From Notolepis coatsorum (taxonomy: Eukaryota; Chordata; Actinopteri; Aulopiformes; Paralepididae), in NCBI GenBank assembly GCA_963971535.1, contig OZ020594.1, positions 111,522,751 through 111,586,750 on the forward strand: a stretch of 64,000 bases of DNA, written 5' to 3'. The notes beneath the pieces are model-generated. The model saw only the letters and a program-made list of their open reading frames with translations, did not search any database and was not told the origin of the DNA. The first letter of the stretch is position 1. Each line of letters starts with the position of its first letter. This document shows positions 9,513 to 20,315 of the stretch, in pieces. Position numbers and translations under genes: made by a program.

Positions 9513-11660
9513 ATGGCCGATGACGAACACTCCACAAACGGTTCTCCTAAGCTAGATCGCCCGCAGCGCAGACGGCAGCCACCTCCCTATCTAGAGGCAT
9601 ACTCTGTCAGTCCAATACCTAGCTTTAAAGGGAAATTAGATACGGATAAAATAACTAAAGCGGATAGTAAAATTATGTCCGACCCTACCAACCAGGCTAC
9701 CCCGCCAACAGAGGCCCTAGTGGGTTCTAATGTAACTGACCAAGCTCACGGTGGGGACCAGGAGGGAACTGACACGACTTTATCCCCCGACAACGCCGAC
9801 GAGGTAGTCCCCGGAGCGCTCCAGGATAAAGAAAGCCCTCCCGGGATGGAACCCGACCCACCACAAGAAGAGACGCGCACCCAGGAGATGGGTCTCCTCG
9901 GTGCGCAACAGGAGAACGGGTCTCCAACAAGTACTGCCGGGAGCCGATCGCCCCGAACGGCGTCTTCCCCCAGCGCGGCGGACAAGATGCTGGCGCAAGC
10001 ACTCATCGCCACCCTGGCAGCCTCCACCGAACGCGATCGACTTCAAGCGCAACAGACGCGCGAGCGCGAACATTTTGCAGTCGAGCGAGAGCGCTTCCAG
10101 GCGCAACAAAGGAGTGAAGACGACCGCATAAGACTGGAGACCAGACGCCTCCAGACAGAAGAGAACATTGAGAGAAGCCGCGCCGATGCACAGCACGCCG
10201 CCGCCAATGCACAGCACGCCGCCGCCAATGCACAGCGCGACGTCGCAAATGCCCAGCGCGACGCCGCCAACGCCCAGCGCGACGCTGCCCAGGCCAGCGC
10301 CAATGCGCAGCGCGACGTCGCCAATGCCCAGCGCGAAGCAGCGCGCGACGCAGCCCATGCCCAGCGCAAGGCAGAGCGCGACCGGCTGCAGGCGGAGCTG
10401 ATGGACAAACTGGTTGCCATGGCGACACCCCCTCACTCCACACGGAGCTCTCAGAGATCGTCAAGACATGGGTCTAGGACACATTCCCCTACCCGACCAA
10501 GCGACCCGGGACCCCGCCAACAGGAGGATCCTGTCCACGTCTCCGAACCCCCTCCCCAGCCGTTCCATACGAGACCCAGCAACCGGGAAGAATCGGACCA
10601 CGCCGAGAGACTGAACAGAAGACTCCAGGTCCTAGCAGAGGAAGAGGAGGAGGAAGAGGAGGAATGTCAAGCCGACCAGCAGCAACGTACTCTGGCCCAG
10701 GAGGCCCAGTACAGCCCCGACCAGCAGCAACGTACTCTGGACCAGGAGGTCCAGTACAGCCCAGAAGTTAGCCCCGAGGCCCTGCGCTACAAACCCCCGA
10801 CTCAACTCACGGGTGAGTTTGACGCACCGCCAGCCCCGAGGGACAGCACCTGGGTACCCGACCTTCTGTACCCAGCAAGTACCAGCCGAAGACGACACGC
10901 ACGGGGAGACTCGCCTAGGAGGCCTCTTCCCCAACGCTCACCGATGTGCCAGTCATCCATGGCATCGTACCTTGGCACACCGACGTTTCCAGACTTCACC
11001 CATGAGAACCGAGCACAGTACACGGAGCTACGGATGTGCTTAGAGACAATGATGGTTGATGTAGCTGATGAACGCCACAAGTATGCTACCCTATTGAAGC
11101 ACCTCAAGGTGCCCCGAGCGCACAATATAGCGCTGGCCTATGCCAACTCTACTACCCCATACACAGCGGCTCTAGCAGCACTCGACCAACGGTATGGACG
11201 CGTATGGGACTATGTGATACAGGAGATAAGAGACATTGACCGTCTCCCCCCAGCCAGAGACAACAGAGCGCTAGATGACCTGTCTATCAAGGTACAGTCC
11301 CTGGTAGGGATGCTGGGGTCCCAAAAGGAAAAGGGTATCTACGAACTGTACGCTAACTCCAACGTAGAGAGGATATTAGAGAAGCTCCCTCCCGCCCGAC
11401 AAGAGCGCTTCAGGCGGCAGAGAGACTACCGCGACCCCAACGGTCCAGAGGCATCCCTCCTAGACCTATCTGAGTTCCTCGCCAGGGAGGTCAGTAGCCT
11501 ACGACTCGACACGTTCGTATGGAGTGGACCAAGCCCAAGACTCGGACCTCGGGGACAAACGGATAACCGCCGGTTGGTGACCGTTATGCACCAAGCCGAA
11601 TCAGTACCACACAAGAACCACAACACCCCCTCGACGATAAGAGGACCAGTGGAAGATTGA
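9513..11660 (+). CDS. BEL/Pao gag-like protein with long coiled coil
   Basis: A 715-codon frame starts MADDEHSTNGS, 60 bp after the 5' LTR. Residues ~165-305 are a highly charged, Ala/Gln/Arg-rich coiled coil built on tandem NAQRDAA-type heptad-like repeats. An acidic Glu run follows near 375-385. Residues ~490-690 (FPDFTHENRAQYTELR to SLRLDTFVW) resemble the DUF1759 gag region. Gag would assemble the particle and recruit element RNA. The frame ends at a TGA just before the zinc-knuckle segment, which continues in the +1 frame from about 11647. Protease and gag are in one frame in related elements, so a 1-bp indel is likelier than programmed shifting. Confidence 0.8.
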   Translation: MADDEHSTNGSPKLDRPQRRRQPPPYLEAYSVSPIPSFKGKLDTDKITKADSKIMSDPTNQATPPTEALVGSNVTDQAHGGDQEGTDTTLSPDNADEVVPGALQDKESPPGMEPDPPQEETRTQEMGLLGAQQENGSPTSTAGSRSPRTASSPSAADKMLAQALIATLAASTERDRLQAQQTREREHFAVERERFQAQQRSEDDRIRLETRRLQTEENIERSRADAQHAAANAQHAAANAQRDVANAQRDAANAQRDAAQASANAQRDVANAQREAARDAAHAQRKAERDRLQAELMDKLVAMATPPHSTRSSQRSSRHGSRTHSPTRPSDPGPRQQEDPVHVSEPPPQPFHTRPSNREESDHAERLNRRLQVLAEEEEEEEEECQADQQQRTLAQEAQYSPDQQQRTLDQEVQYSPEVSPEALRYKPPTQLTGEFDAPPAPRDSTWVPDLLYPASTSRRRHARGDSPRRPLPQRSPMCQSSMASYLGTPTFPDFTHENRAQYTELRMCLETMMVDVADERHKYATLLKHLKVPRAHNIALAYANSTTPYTAALAALDQRYGRVWDYVIQEIRDIDRLPPARDNRALDDLSIKVQSLVGMLGSQKEKGIYELYANSNVERILEKLPPARQERFRRQRDYRDPNGPEASLLDLSEFLAREVSSLRLDTFVWSGPSPRLGPRGQTDNRRLVTVMHQAESVPHKNHNTPSTIRGPVED

Positions 11661-13092
11661 GTGCCAGTACTGTGAGGGAGAACATCGGCTGTATCAGTGC
11701 GAAGATTTCAAGAAGCTGACCACGGATGATGTGAGTCAGTGGACCAAGGACCACCGCCGCTGCTTCCGCTGCGCGCGCAGCCACCTGGCAGCTGAGTGCC
11801 GCTTGAAGAAGAAGTGCAGCAGGTGCGGTGGCACCCACCTGGAGGTCCTGCATGACATCAACAGGCGTCAGCCAGGACAACAGAGTGGGCCCGTCGCGGT
11901 AATGTACCATGCCGAGGCGGTGGCACCAGCACCAAAGTTCCACCAGACCGCTCCCTGGTGTCCCGACTGCTACGGCAGACACTGGGAGCCACGGTGCGAC
12001 TCGCACCATATAGATTCTACGTCACCACCCACAGGAGTGCTCCACATTGACCAGCATAGCGGGACCCCCCGTGTGCTCCTCAAAGTGGTCAGAGTGCTCC
12101 TGAGCTACGAGGACAAGGTCCTGGACACTTACGCCGTCCTGGACGATGGGTCTGAAAAGACTCTCCTCCTCGCTTCCACAGCAGCCCAGTTGGGCCTGCG
12201 AGGTGTCAAAGATACCATGACCATACGCACCATCAGAAGGGACCAGAAGACCATAAAGGGTGAAAAGGTCTCCTTCAAGATAGCAGCGGTGGACCAGCCC
12301 GAGAAGCAGTATAGTATAAGCAACGTCTTCACTAGCCACGACATAGGCCTGTCTCAGTACACCTACCCCATCCCACAGCTGATGGCTAAGTATGTGCACC
12401 TACGTCAACTACCTATACCGCTTATCGACGGCGCCACACCGACCCTGCTCATCGGCTCCGACCACGCGGACCTCATTCTCCCAATTGAGGCGGCCCACGT
12501 CGGACCTAAAGGATGCCTATTCGCGGTTCAGACCCGACTGGGATGGACGCTCCAGGGCCCCCTCTACGGACTTGACAGTCAACCCACGTCTACACGCTGC
12601 CTACACACAGAGGCGAGCGACACCGGCCTCTCCCCCGTACAGCAGAGGCTATTGACATTAAGCGAGGGGCCCGTGAGAGAACCGTGGGCACCAGAGGGAG
12701 TTCGGAACTCCACCCCCCTCAGCTGCGCTCCAGACGTGGCTGACCTCGAACCCAGCACCCCAAGCGACTCCTTGACGGGGCGGCCGGGACCGGCCCCTCC
12801 TCAGATGGGGTACAGAGCAAACAAGAGAAACAGAAGGAGGAGAAGGCACAGCCAAGCACAGATCAAAGCAGTCTCAGGCCCGCTCCCTCCTAAGCCCCCC
12901 TTCATCCCGTCCAGTCGTCATGACCATAGACCAGTCACTACCCCGAGCTGCGTGGCCGGCCGGCCGCGTAAGCAAAGTGACCACTGGTGCCGACGGAAAG
13001 GTCAGAGTGGCAGAAGTGCTCGGCCAAGGGCGGACCTACAACCGACCCGTGACGAGGCTGATAGAGTCGCCAAGGCTCCCCGACTCGCTTAA
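11647..13092 (+). pseudogene. BEL/Pao zinc-knuckle and aspartic protease region, C terminus scrambled
   Basis: The frame is open from about 11647 (ECQYCEGEHRLYQC). It continues through CFRCARSHLAAEC and CSRCGGTHLEVLH zinc-binding segments into a retropepsin of the DUF1758 type with VLDDGSEKTLL as the active-site motif, then PTLLIGSDHADLILP and RLGWTLQGPLYG. The similarity to BEL/Pao proteins stops near 12660. After that the frame is low-complexity Pro/Arg-rich and reaches a stop at 13092. This is the pol deletion zone. No ATG opens the segment; the first candidate initiator is a GTG at 11731, so expression would depend on the gag frame. Confidence 0.8.
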
Positions 13093-13111
13093 TGACGACC
13101 ATGACCCATGA
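12920..13111 (+). pseudogene. Remnant of the BEL/Pao pol C terminus (DUF5641-type)
   Basis: In a different frame from the protease piece, the segment PRAAWPAGRVSKVTTGADGK followed by VRVAEVLGQGRTYNRPVTRL matches the W-x-x-G-R-V...G-x-D-G...R-P-V pattern that ends BEL/Pao polyproteins (compare [11 protein letters not shown] at 5002-5331). It shows that a deletion took out RT, RNase H and integrase but kept the last ~50 codons and the 3' UTR. Confidence 0.75.
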
Positions 13112-13214
13112 CTTTGTGAACTGACCGACCCCTCACAACGGACATTGAGTAGCGGACAGTGCGGTTAATCTGTCTTTGCTTAAGCTAATTAGGTGGGACT
13201 AATTAGGGGGCGGC

Positions 13215-14414
13215 TGTTACAAAGGGTCAGATTAAACCGAATATATATATTTATTGCCTGAGATCCCATGTATAATATTTGTATATCGTTTGATATCCCT
13301 TGTATATTCTTTGTACATATACACGGAATATCCCTTTACCTGGTACAGGACAGACCATAATATTCGTTCTCCTATTGGAAGCGATCCCCTAGGCGCCAGT
13401 GACTTACCCCCTAGAGCCGACTTGAAAGCTGCCGACGAACATGTCCCAACTAGCCCCGGTTCCGCGTAGGAATACGGCTACCGAAAGCAGAGCGGCACTA
13501 TTTGTCCACCGTACATATAAAAATGGGGGCGCAAGAAATGTAGAATTCCTCTTAGTCCCTTGTCCCGTTCAGTCTCGTTCAGTTCCAGTTATCCAAGCAA
13601 CGTCTCCCCATTATGCAACGTGGGGTAGAGTAGGGCTCGTATTGCCTCAAATAGAGTCGTGTTATTCTACTACGTTTGTTTAACGTATCGTTCGCTATTC
13701 ACTAGTAAACCTTCATTACGAGTCAAAGACCACGTGGAGTGAGTAATTGTGCGTCTACATAGAGCACTTATTGCCGCGTGCTAATAAGGATAGTAACGTC
13801 AAGTTCAACTGTGAACCACGGACCAACCGGAGGATTTACCCCGGTGATTGCAGAGCCACTTTCGGGCAGGAGTACTATTATTATTCTTCATTCTTCACCA
13901 AGCTGCTGGAGCAGAGAACCGCCTACCCCGCTGCTACTGTGGGATCTACACATGCCGGTGAGGACATCACTCGAGCCCGTCTCTGTCGGAGCAGAGACTC
14001 CACGGCTTCATCTGCGGCGCGCACCCTAGGATTACAGCTGCTGCTTTCCCCGCTGACACAGGGGTGATATCGCCTCCGTGGACCCTTGACTTTCATAGAG
14101 CATTGCCTCCCCCTGCTGGCTTACAACCGGTAGTACCCCCCCTCCCCAGAGTACCAGATCTAATTCCTAATATTCCGTATTGACTTGCCTACGCACATTC
14201 TTTGCCTTATAAGCGCAACTAAGTAATGTAATGTAATACTATCTGATGTAATAAATATTCTAAACAAGTATTTGTGTGGAAACCGTGTTATTGTGGAGAA
14301 GTTCGCATCATATACCAGTGTACGGTATTGGCCAGTAATGTACATAAGACGGTAGTAGTTTAATGATACTAATACTTGATTAATACAGTCAGGGAATTGT
14401 ACCCCTCAGTTACA
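13215..14414 (+). repeat. 3' LTR of the non-autonomous BEL/Pao element
   Basis: 1,200 bp, preceded by a purine tract (AATTAGGGGGCGG) and followed directly by the target duplication GGTAG and the resumption of L1 sequence. See the 5' LTR for the differences between the two. Confidence 0.92.
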
Positions 14415-14916
14415 GGTAGCATTGAACTGAAGAAGTTGATTCTAGGTAGTACATCCATCTTAACTATTGATACCCTTGCCTGTACTGAGTTTTTAAGTTT
14501 TGCCCACCTGTCAAGGTCGTCTTTGATTTTGTTTTGTATTTTTGTGTAATTGTGCTTCACCGTTTGTCTTATGGTGGGAAATATTTCCACTCCCAAGCAT
14601 CTAAAATGTTTTACCATAGGTATCTCACCTGGGAGGGTTATATCTTTTTTTGCTGGGGTGTTAAGTGGAAGGAAAGCCGACTTTGGCCAATTTATTTTAA
14701 ATCCTGATAAATCACCAAAATTCTCAATCAACTTGAGTAGATGAGGCAATGTGGTGTTGGGGCTTTGCATGAACAATATTACGTCGTCCGCATATAAACT
14801 AATTTTATGTTGTGTGCCCTTGATTACGATTGGTTCTATGGATTGGGATTGTCTTATATATTGTGCTAAAGGCTCTAATGATAGATCGAATAGTCCGGGA
14901 CTAAGAGGGCAACCGC
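14415..14916 (-). pseudogene. L1 ORF2 reverse transcriptase fragment (5' end of the truncated L1)
   Basis: On the - strand this starts with GCPLSPGLFDLSLEPLAQYI, an RT motif that follows the usual RQ, then SLYADDVILF (catalytic YADD, bases 14783-14794) and LSGFKINWPKSAFLPL. It runs into RWAKLKNSVQARVSIVKMD before being cut by the BEL/Pao insertion, and continues at 8266 on the other side. The start inside RT shows that the L1 was 5'-truncated at insertion. Confidence 0.88.
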
Positions 14917-14920
14917 TTTT

Positions 14921-17424
14921 CTGAGTGGAAGGTGTAGCTCAGTCTCCAGCATCCTGTTCACTTTCACTGCTAGTACTGCAGCAGTAAGTTCCATTCTGGG
15001 TATTGTAACCTGTTTCAAGGGGGCGACTCTTGCTTTTGCCATGATTAAAGATGTGTGAATTTGGTTTTCGGTATTGGTCATCTTTAAGTAGGTCACAGTA
15101 CCATATCCTGTCTCACTTGCATCACAGAAGTGATGAAGTTGGGCTGACTTGATCTTGCCAAATTCTTTAGATCTAATACATCTTGGAATGTCGAAGTTCT
15201 CCATTTGCTGTAGTCCAGTGAGCCATTTATGCCATGATTGACAGAAAGCCTCTGGAATCCTGTCGTCCCATCCATAATTCAGTTGACATAACTGTTGCAA
15301 GATGTGTTTTGCAGAGAATATGAACGGAGACAAGAACCCCAGAGGGTCGTACACTGAACTTACAGTGGAAAGGATTCCTCTTCTTGTGTAGGGTTGATTT
15401 TTCATGTTCACTTGTATTCTGAATGTGTCTTCCTCCACATTCCACTGCACTCCAAGGGCTCGCTCGACCGGTAGGTGCTTCTGATCCAAGTCGATATCTT
15501 TTACCTCTGTGGCTCGCTCTTCCTCTGGAATAGAGGCCAGCACTGTGCGGCTGTTGCTTAGCCATTTGGTCAGGCGGAAACCTCCTTGAGCACACAGGGT
15601 TCTTAATTCTTTAGATAGTGCTATGCAGTCCTTCTCACTTGGCATAGATCTAAGACAATCATCGACATAAAAGTTCTCTTTAACAGTGTTAACTGCCACT
15701 GCTGAGAACTTGTCCTTATTGTCCTCAGCAGTCCTTCTCACGGCATAACTAGCAACACTGGATGAAGATTTCGCTCCAAATAAATGGACTGTCATTCTGT
15801 ATTCTACTAGGCTTTGACTAATGTCGCCATTTGGCCACCATAAGAACCTAAGACAATCTTTGTCAGCTGGTGTGACTTTCACTTGGTGGAACATGCCTTC
15901 TACGTCTGCCATCATCGCCACTGGTTCCTGTCTAAACCGGATCAAGACGCCCAGCAGTGTGTTGGTTAAGTTTGGGCCTTGAATAAGCTCATCATTTAAT
16001 GAAGTTCCTTGGAAGGATGCAGAACAGTCAAAGACTACACGCAGTCTGCGTTTCTTTGGGTGCCGTACTCCATGGTGAGGTAAGTACCACGTCCTTCCTT
16101 CCTCTTGGCTTAACTGCTCGTTTGGTACAGCTTCAGCATGTCCCTTTTGAATGACACTTTCAAGAAAGTCAGTGTACTCTTTGTGAAACTCTGGATCCTT
16201 CTTGAATTTCCTTTTAAGTGACATGACACGCTGCTCTGCCAGATGGCGGTTGCTAGGCATTGCTAGATCATTCTTCTTGAATGGAAGGTTTACTTGGTAG
16301 TGACCATTTTTCTTCTCAGTAGAGTCAGACATGATTTGCATGAATCGCTTATCTTCAATAGACATTTCTGCCTTCTCTTCATAACCCTTTTCGGGAAAAT
16401 CATGATTGAATTGTTGGATCATGAGGTCATTCAAATTTATTATCGATATACGATTACCGAAAATATGGGTTGGCTGCTTATGGCTTGTTGTGGGTTCGTG
16501 TAGAAGCCCATTAACCACCCATCCAAGTCTTGTCTTTACAGCGTAGGGCCCATTACCCTTGCTATTAATTACTGCCCAAGGTTCCATAAACTTAGCTGCA
16601 TCATTACCAATCAGGAGTCCAATATCTGCATCAATATATGGCAACTTAACCTCCTTTAGGTAGTTCCATTCTTGCACATCATCCTGAGTGGGAATTTGCT
16701 GCTTGGTTACAGGAATTTCTATTTGAGTATAGAGTGGTGGCAGTTTTAGGAAATCATCTCCTTCAAGACTTGACACTTCCAGCCCATTGATTCGGTTAAT
16801 ACTTATGACCTTTTCTTGTCCTAGAGTACGAAGTAGAATTCGAGTTGGTGTTGCCTTAGCATTCAGTTGCTTCCTTAAAGCCTCAGTACAGAAGGTTCCA
16901 GTGCTTCCTGGATCAAGGAAAGCGTACGTTTGAAGTACCTGGTTAGAATTTGACAACTTGACTTGCACAGGAACAATTGACAGTTTCTGTTGGTCACCGG
17001 CCCCAGTATGAATAGGCCTTTTCATGGTGACTAATGCACTGCCCACCGACTGGCTATCAGTGCTTGGACTAGTTTGACTTGTATCTTTTTTAAATTCAAT
17101 ATGCAACACAGTAGGATGCTTCTTTGTGCATATTTTACAAGTCACACGTTTTTTACAGTCCTTACTCATGTGACCCTGAGTCACACAACCGAAACATAAG
17201 CCGTTTACTTTAAAGAACTCAACTTTGTCTTTGTGTATTTTCTTATCCAATGTCTTGCACAGGTCTGTGCTGTGGTTTTCTTTGCAAAAGAAACATGTTT
17301 TCTGTTGCACGGCTGCAGAGCTGCTTGTGCTCGACTGTGACTTTGGTTCTGAGGATTCTGTTACTGTCGCAAAACTGCTCTTATAATTGCCTTTAGTGTA
17401 TGATGAAACTGCTACAGATTTCAA
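14921..17424 (-). pseudogene. BEL/Pao zinc fingers-protease-RT-RNase H (pol N-terminal part)
   Basis: About 830 codons. Two zinc-binding clusters are present: CFFCKENHSTDLC (44-56) and CFGCVTQGHMSKDC (77-90), plus CKICTKKHPTVLH. The DUF1758-type protease has AFLDPGSTGTFC (DPGS at 171-174). RT includes RVVFDCSASFQGTSLND, MMADVEGMFHQV (catalytic Asp 507) and FYVDDCLRS (YVDD 586-589). RNase H follows with HHFCDASETGYG and IPRMELTAAV. The frame passes into L1 sequence after LPLRK and soon ends. It is in phase with gag: only the TGA at 17587-17589 separates them. No inactivating change is visible within this piece, but the polyprotein is split by insertions. Confidence 0.9.
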
Positions 17425-17586
17425 AATACTGTTTCTCGGAGGAGGGATTGTCCTCTTGTCTTTCGGTTTTGTGTCTTGTATTTCTCCAAAGAGGGGATCA
17501 ATGGCAATGTTTGCTTGCCTTTCAATGAAATTTACAAGTTGTGGGAACTTAGCTCTTCTATGTGTACGCTCATAGTAACCAAAACC

Positions 17587-18330
17587 TCACACATATGCTA
17601 CTGTCCTCCACCTCTCTCTGTGCTTGAATGGCAGTTTTGATAAGACAGATTTCAAGTGTGTAGGATTGTTCATGTCTTGCAGAATTTCATTATTGCTCAT
17701 AGCATTGCAGCATGTTCTCAAGAAGAGTGAGTATTTGTGTAAGGCTTTACCATCTTCTGACCGGATTGCATCCCAATTCAGAATTTGTTCCTGATAGGCA
17801 GCAGCAATGAGAACCTCATTTCCAAAATGTTTGCGTAGCAGCCGTTTTGCTTTCACATAGCCTTTTTGGGAATCCATGTGGAGGCAGCTTCTCACAATTG
17901 CCTTTGGTTCTCCATCTGTAAACTGTTCAAGAAAGAGCAGTCGATCTCTGTTGTTACTTGTCTTGCTTTCTATACAATGTTCAAATGTACTAATGAAAGA
18001 GACATAACTTAATGGATCACCTTTAAAAACAGGAATCTCTCTAGAAGGCAAGAGTGAGAACCTCTGTTCTTGAATTAACATTTCTGTGATTTCATTTTGT
18101 TTTCTCAAAATGTCCATCATGGCTCCGCCTGGTTGAACATTAACCTGAGCACCATCTTGCAAGCCAACGTTTGGGTTAGGCTGTTGGGGTTGTTGGTGAG
18201 CAACAGGCATTCGTGACCTTGTAGGCTGCTGAGCCATTTGTTTCTGTGGCTGCCGTAATTGGCCACTAGGGGCATGTTGAGACCTTCGTCTCAGTGGTGG
18301 ATGGGAAGCTGCTCCTTCAAATTCATAATT

Positions 18331-18392
<62 letters not shown>

Positions 18393-18768
18393 TATCTTCA
18401 TAGTCATCATCCTCCTCTTCATCATCCAATCTATAATTAACCTTATGGCTGTCCACTGGTAAGGATTGCATTGAGTCAAAATATTCATTGATGTGGATTA
18501 AGAGGTTAACATCAAGCCTGGTGTCTACATGTTTAGTAACATCCAGAACTTTTAACCTGGCATCAGCAGCTGCAATTTCCACTTCTAATTCAAATGCTTC
18601 CTTTCTTGCTTTGAGCTGTGCCTCCTGAAATCCAAATGCTTGTCTTTGCTTGAGATAAGCAGAACGTGTGGCTAGATTGGCTCTTTCGGCCTCTACCTGT
18701 CTTAATGCTGCGGTGCTTGAAGTGGATTTCATGCCAACTGAATTATTGCCAAATGATTTCACACTTTG
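17587..18768 (-). pseudogene. BEL/Pao gag, 3' part (DUF1759)
   Basis: The frame carries a charged helix (EAERANLATRSAYLKQRQAF), a pure Asp tract encoded by a GAT/GAC microsatellite (about 18325-18392), a Gln/Pro-rich linker and a DUF1759 region (PVFKGDPLSYVSFISTFEHC through LSKLPFKHRERWRTVAYV). It continues the gag start at 25691; the reading frame is kept across the 18769-25197 insertion. It ends in TGA at 17587-17589, beyond which the same frame reads on (YYERTHRRAKFPQLVNFIER) to the pol ATG at 17424. A nonsense mutation or leaky UGA within a single gag-pol frame therefore explains it best. Confidence 0.87.
18325..18392 (-). repeat. Trinucleotide (ATC/GAT)n repeat coding poly-aspartate in gag
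   Basis: About 20 uninterrupted TCA units on the + strand, flanked by less perfect ones. It is read as Asp in the gag frame. Expansion is by multiples of three, so the frame is unaffected. Confidence 0.85.
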
Positions 18769-18965
18769 TGTGAGGTTTTGCCCGCTGCTCACCACCTTTT
18801 CTCTGTTTCTTTAAAGCCTACTGTTAGAAATTCCCTTCTCACTCACTCTCTCTAGCCCCCACCCTCTCGTTCTTTACTCTCGTTTACTCTCAGTGGCCAC
18901 ACCTGGACTATTATCAATTATCCTCTCGCACCTGTGGTGGCAGGCTAATTAGTTCCCCGGTGGGC

Positions 18966-18973
18966 TTTAAATA
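18966..18973 (+). promoter_or_regulatory. TATA-like box of the large LTR
   Basis: TTTAAATA in a GGGCTTTAAATACCAGGG context, about 200 bp into the LTR, with GC-rich sequence downstream, is the only convincing core promoter in the element. An identical site is at 22753-22760 in the second LTR. Confidence 0.5.
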
Positions 18974-19246
18974 CCAGGGCGCTTCCCCTCGTTTCGGCGT
19001 GGGGTCGTGTTGTATTCATGCTGAGTCATATTCTCTAACATCTAGACTCTTTCGGGAGATCCTCTGGTCTACCAATGCTGTAAGATGGATCTCTCCAGCC
19101 TTGAGATGTTTGCTCCAGCCTTCGTCTGCTGTCGCCGTAGCCTGTGGAGGAGACTGTTCTGCGCTCCCTGTAACTTCCACGGGAGGCACCCCAGCGCTCC
19201 ACTGCAGACCCCAGCGCAGCTGTTCGTCCTGACGCACATCTAGACC

Positions 19247-19545
19247 AACGCGCATCTCCCGGACCTTCGAGCTTGGCACGCTCCTCCGTCCCAGCGCACA
19301 GACGCGCATCTTCCAGACCTTCGAGCTTGGCACGCTCCTCCGTCCCAGCGCACAGACGCGCATCTTCCAGACCTTCGAGCTTGGCACGCTCCTCCGTACC
19401 AGCGCACTGACGCGCATCTCCCAGACCTTCGAGCTTGGCACGCTCCTCCGTACCAGCGCACAGACGCGCATCTTCCAGACCTTCGAGCTTGGCACGCTCT
19501 CCAGACCTCAGCGCGCCGACGCGCATCTTCCAGACCTTCGTGCTT
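19247..19545 (+). repeat. 54-bp tandem array in the large LTR
   Basis: About 5.5 units with starts near 19247, 19301, 19355, 19409, 19463 and 19517. Each contains GCGCATCTTCCAGACCTTCG and GAGCTTGGCACGCTCCTCCG. The units differ at few bases. 54 is divisible by three, so every frame stays open through the array, which explains the spurious reading frames here. A second copy is at 23034-23332. Confidence 0.88.
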
Positions 19546-19578
19546 GGCACACTCCTCCTCGCAGACGCACCCCGAGGC

Positions 19579-20290
19579 GTCTCTCTGTTCCGACGCGCAC
19601 ACCAAGGTGTGGCGCGCACTCTGTTCCTCGGCTCCGACAGCGGCTACCGGTGGACGACATCCTCGCCACCGCCACTGTTCCAGCTCTCTGTTCCGACGCG
19701 CACACCAAGGTGTGGCGCGCACTCTGTTCCTCGGCTCCGACAGCGGCTACCGGTGGACGACATCCTCGCCACCGCCACTGTTCCAGCTCTCTGTTCCGAC
19801 GCGCACACCAAGGTGTGGCGCGCACTCTGTTCCTCGGCTCCGACAGCGGCTACCCGGTGGACGACATCCTCGCCACCGCCACTGTTCCAGCTCTCTGTTC
19901 CGACGCGCACACCAAGGTGTGGCGCGCACTCTGTTCCTCGGCTCCGACAGCGGCTACCCGGTGGACGACATCCTCGCCACCGCCACTGTTCCAGCTCTCT
20001 GTTTCCGACGCGCACACCAAGGTGTGGCGCGCACTCTGTTCCTCGGCTCCGACAGCGGCTACCCGGTGGACGACGCCCTCGCCACCGCCACTGTTCCGAC
20101 GCGCACACCAAGGTGTGGCGCGCACTCTGTTCCTCGGCTCCGACAGCGGCTACCCGGTGGACGACACCCTCGTCACCGCCACTGTTCCAGCACTCTGTTC
20201 CTCGGCTCCGACAGTCGGCTACCCGGTGGACGACTCCCTCGTCACCGCCACTGTTCCAGCACTCTGTTCCTCGGCTCGGACAGCCAGCCA
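19579..20290 (+). repeat. ~104-bp tandem array in the large LTR
   Basis: Five or six full units (starts near 19579, 19684, 19789, 19893, 19998, 20088) contain CCGACGCGCACACCAAGGTG, TGGCGCGCACTCTGTTCCTC and GGTGGACGACATCCTCGCCA. Two or three shortened units lack the first third. Unit lengths of 103-105 come from a C/CC difference after GGCTAC. A second copy is at 23366-24077. Confidence 0.87.
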
Positions 20291-20315
20291 CCCGGTGGCG
20301 ATGCCCTCGCCCCGC

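Larger units (their letters stand above)
8267..14414 (+). mobile_element. Non-autonomous BEL/Pao element: gag and protease kept, rest of pol deleted
   Basis: Two full LTRs (8267-9452 and 13215-14414) flank a 3.76-kb interior. The 5-bp target duplication GGTAG is at 8262-8266 and 14415-14419. A PBS follows the 5' LTR and a purine tract precedes the 3' LTR. The interior encodes a gag with a DUF1759-like region, zinc knuckles and a DUF1758-type protease. RT, RNase H and integrase are absent. A short remnant of the DUF5641-type pol C terminus (12941-13080, different frame) shows that the middle of pol was deleted. The element lies inside the L1, which lies inside the larger BEL element. Confidence 0.9.

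Noticed and set aside
9780..10464. Antisense frames of 90-218 codons opposite gag
   Set aside because: Shadows of the Ala/Arg-rich coiled-coil repeats of the gag gene.
11600..11660. Programmed +1 frameshift between BEL gag and protease
   Set aside because: No recognisable slip site, and the related BEL element here has gag and pol in one frame; a 1-bp indel is simpler.
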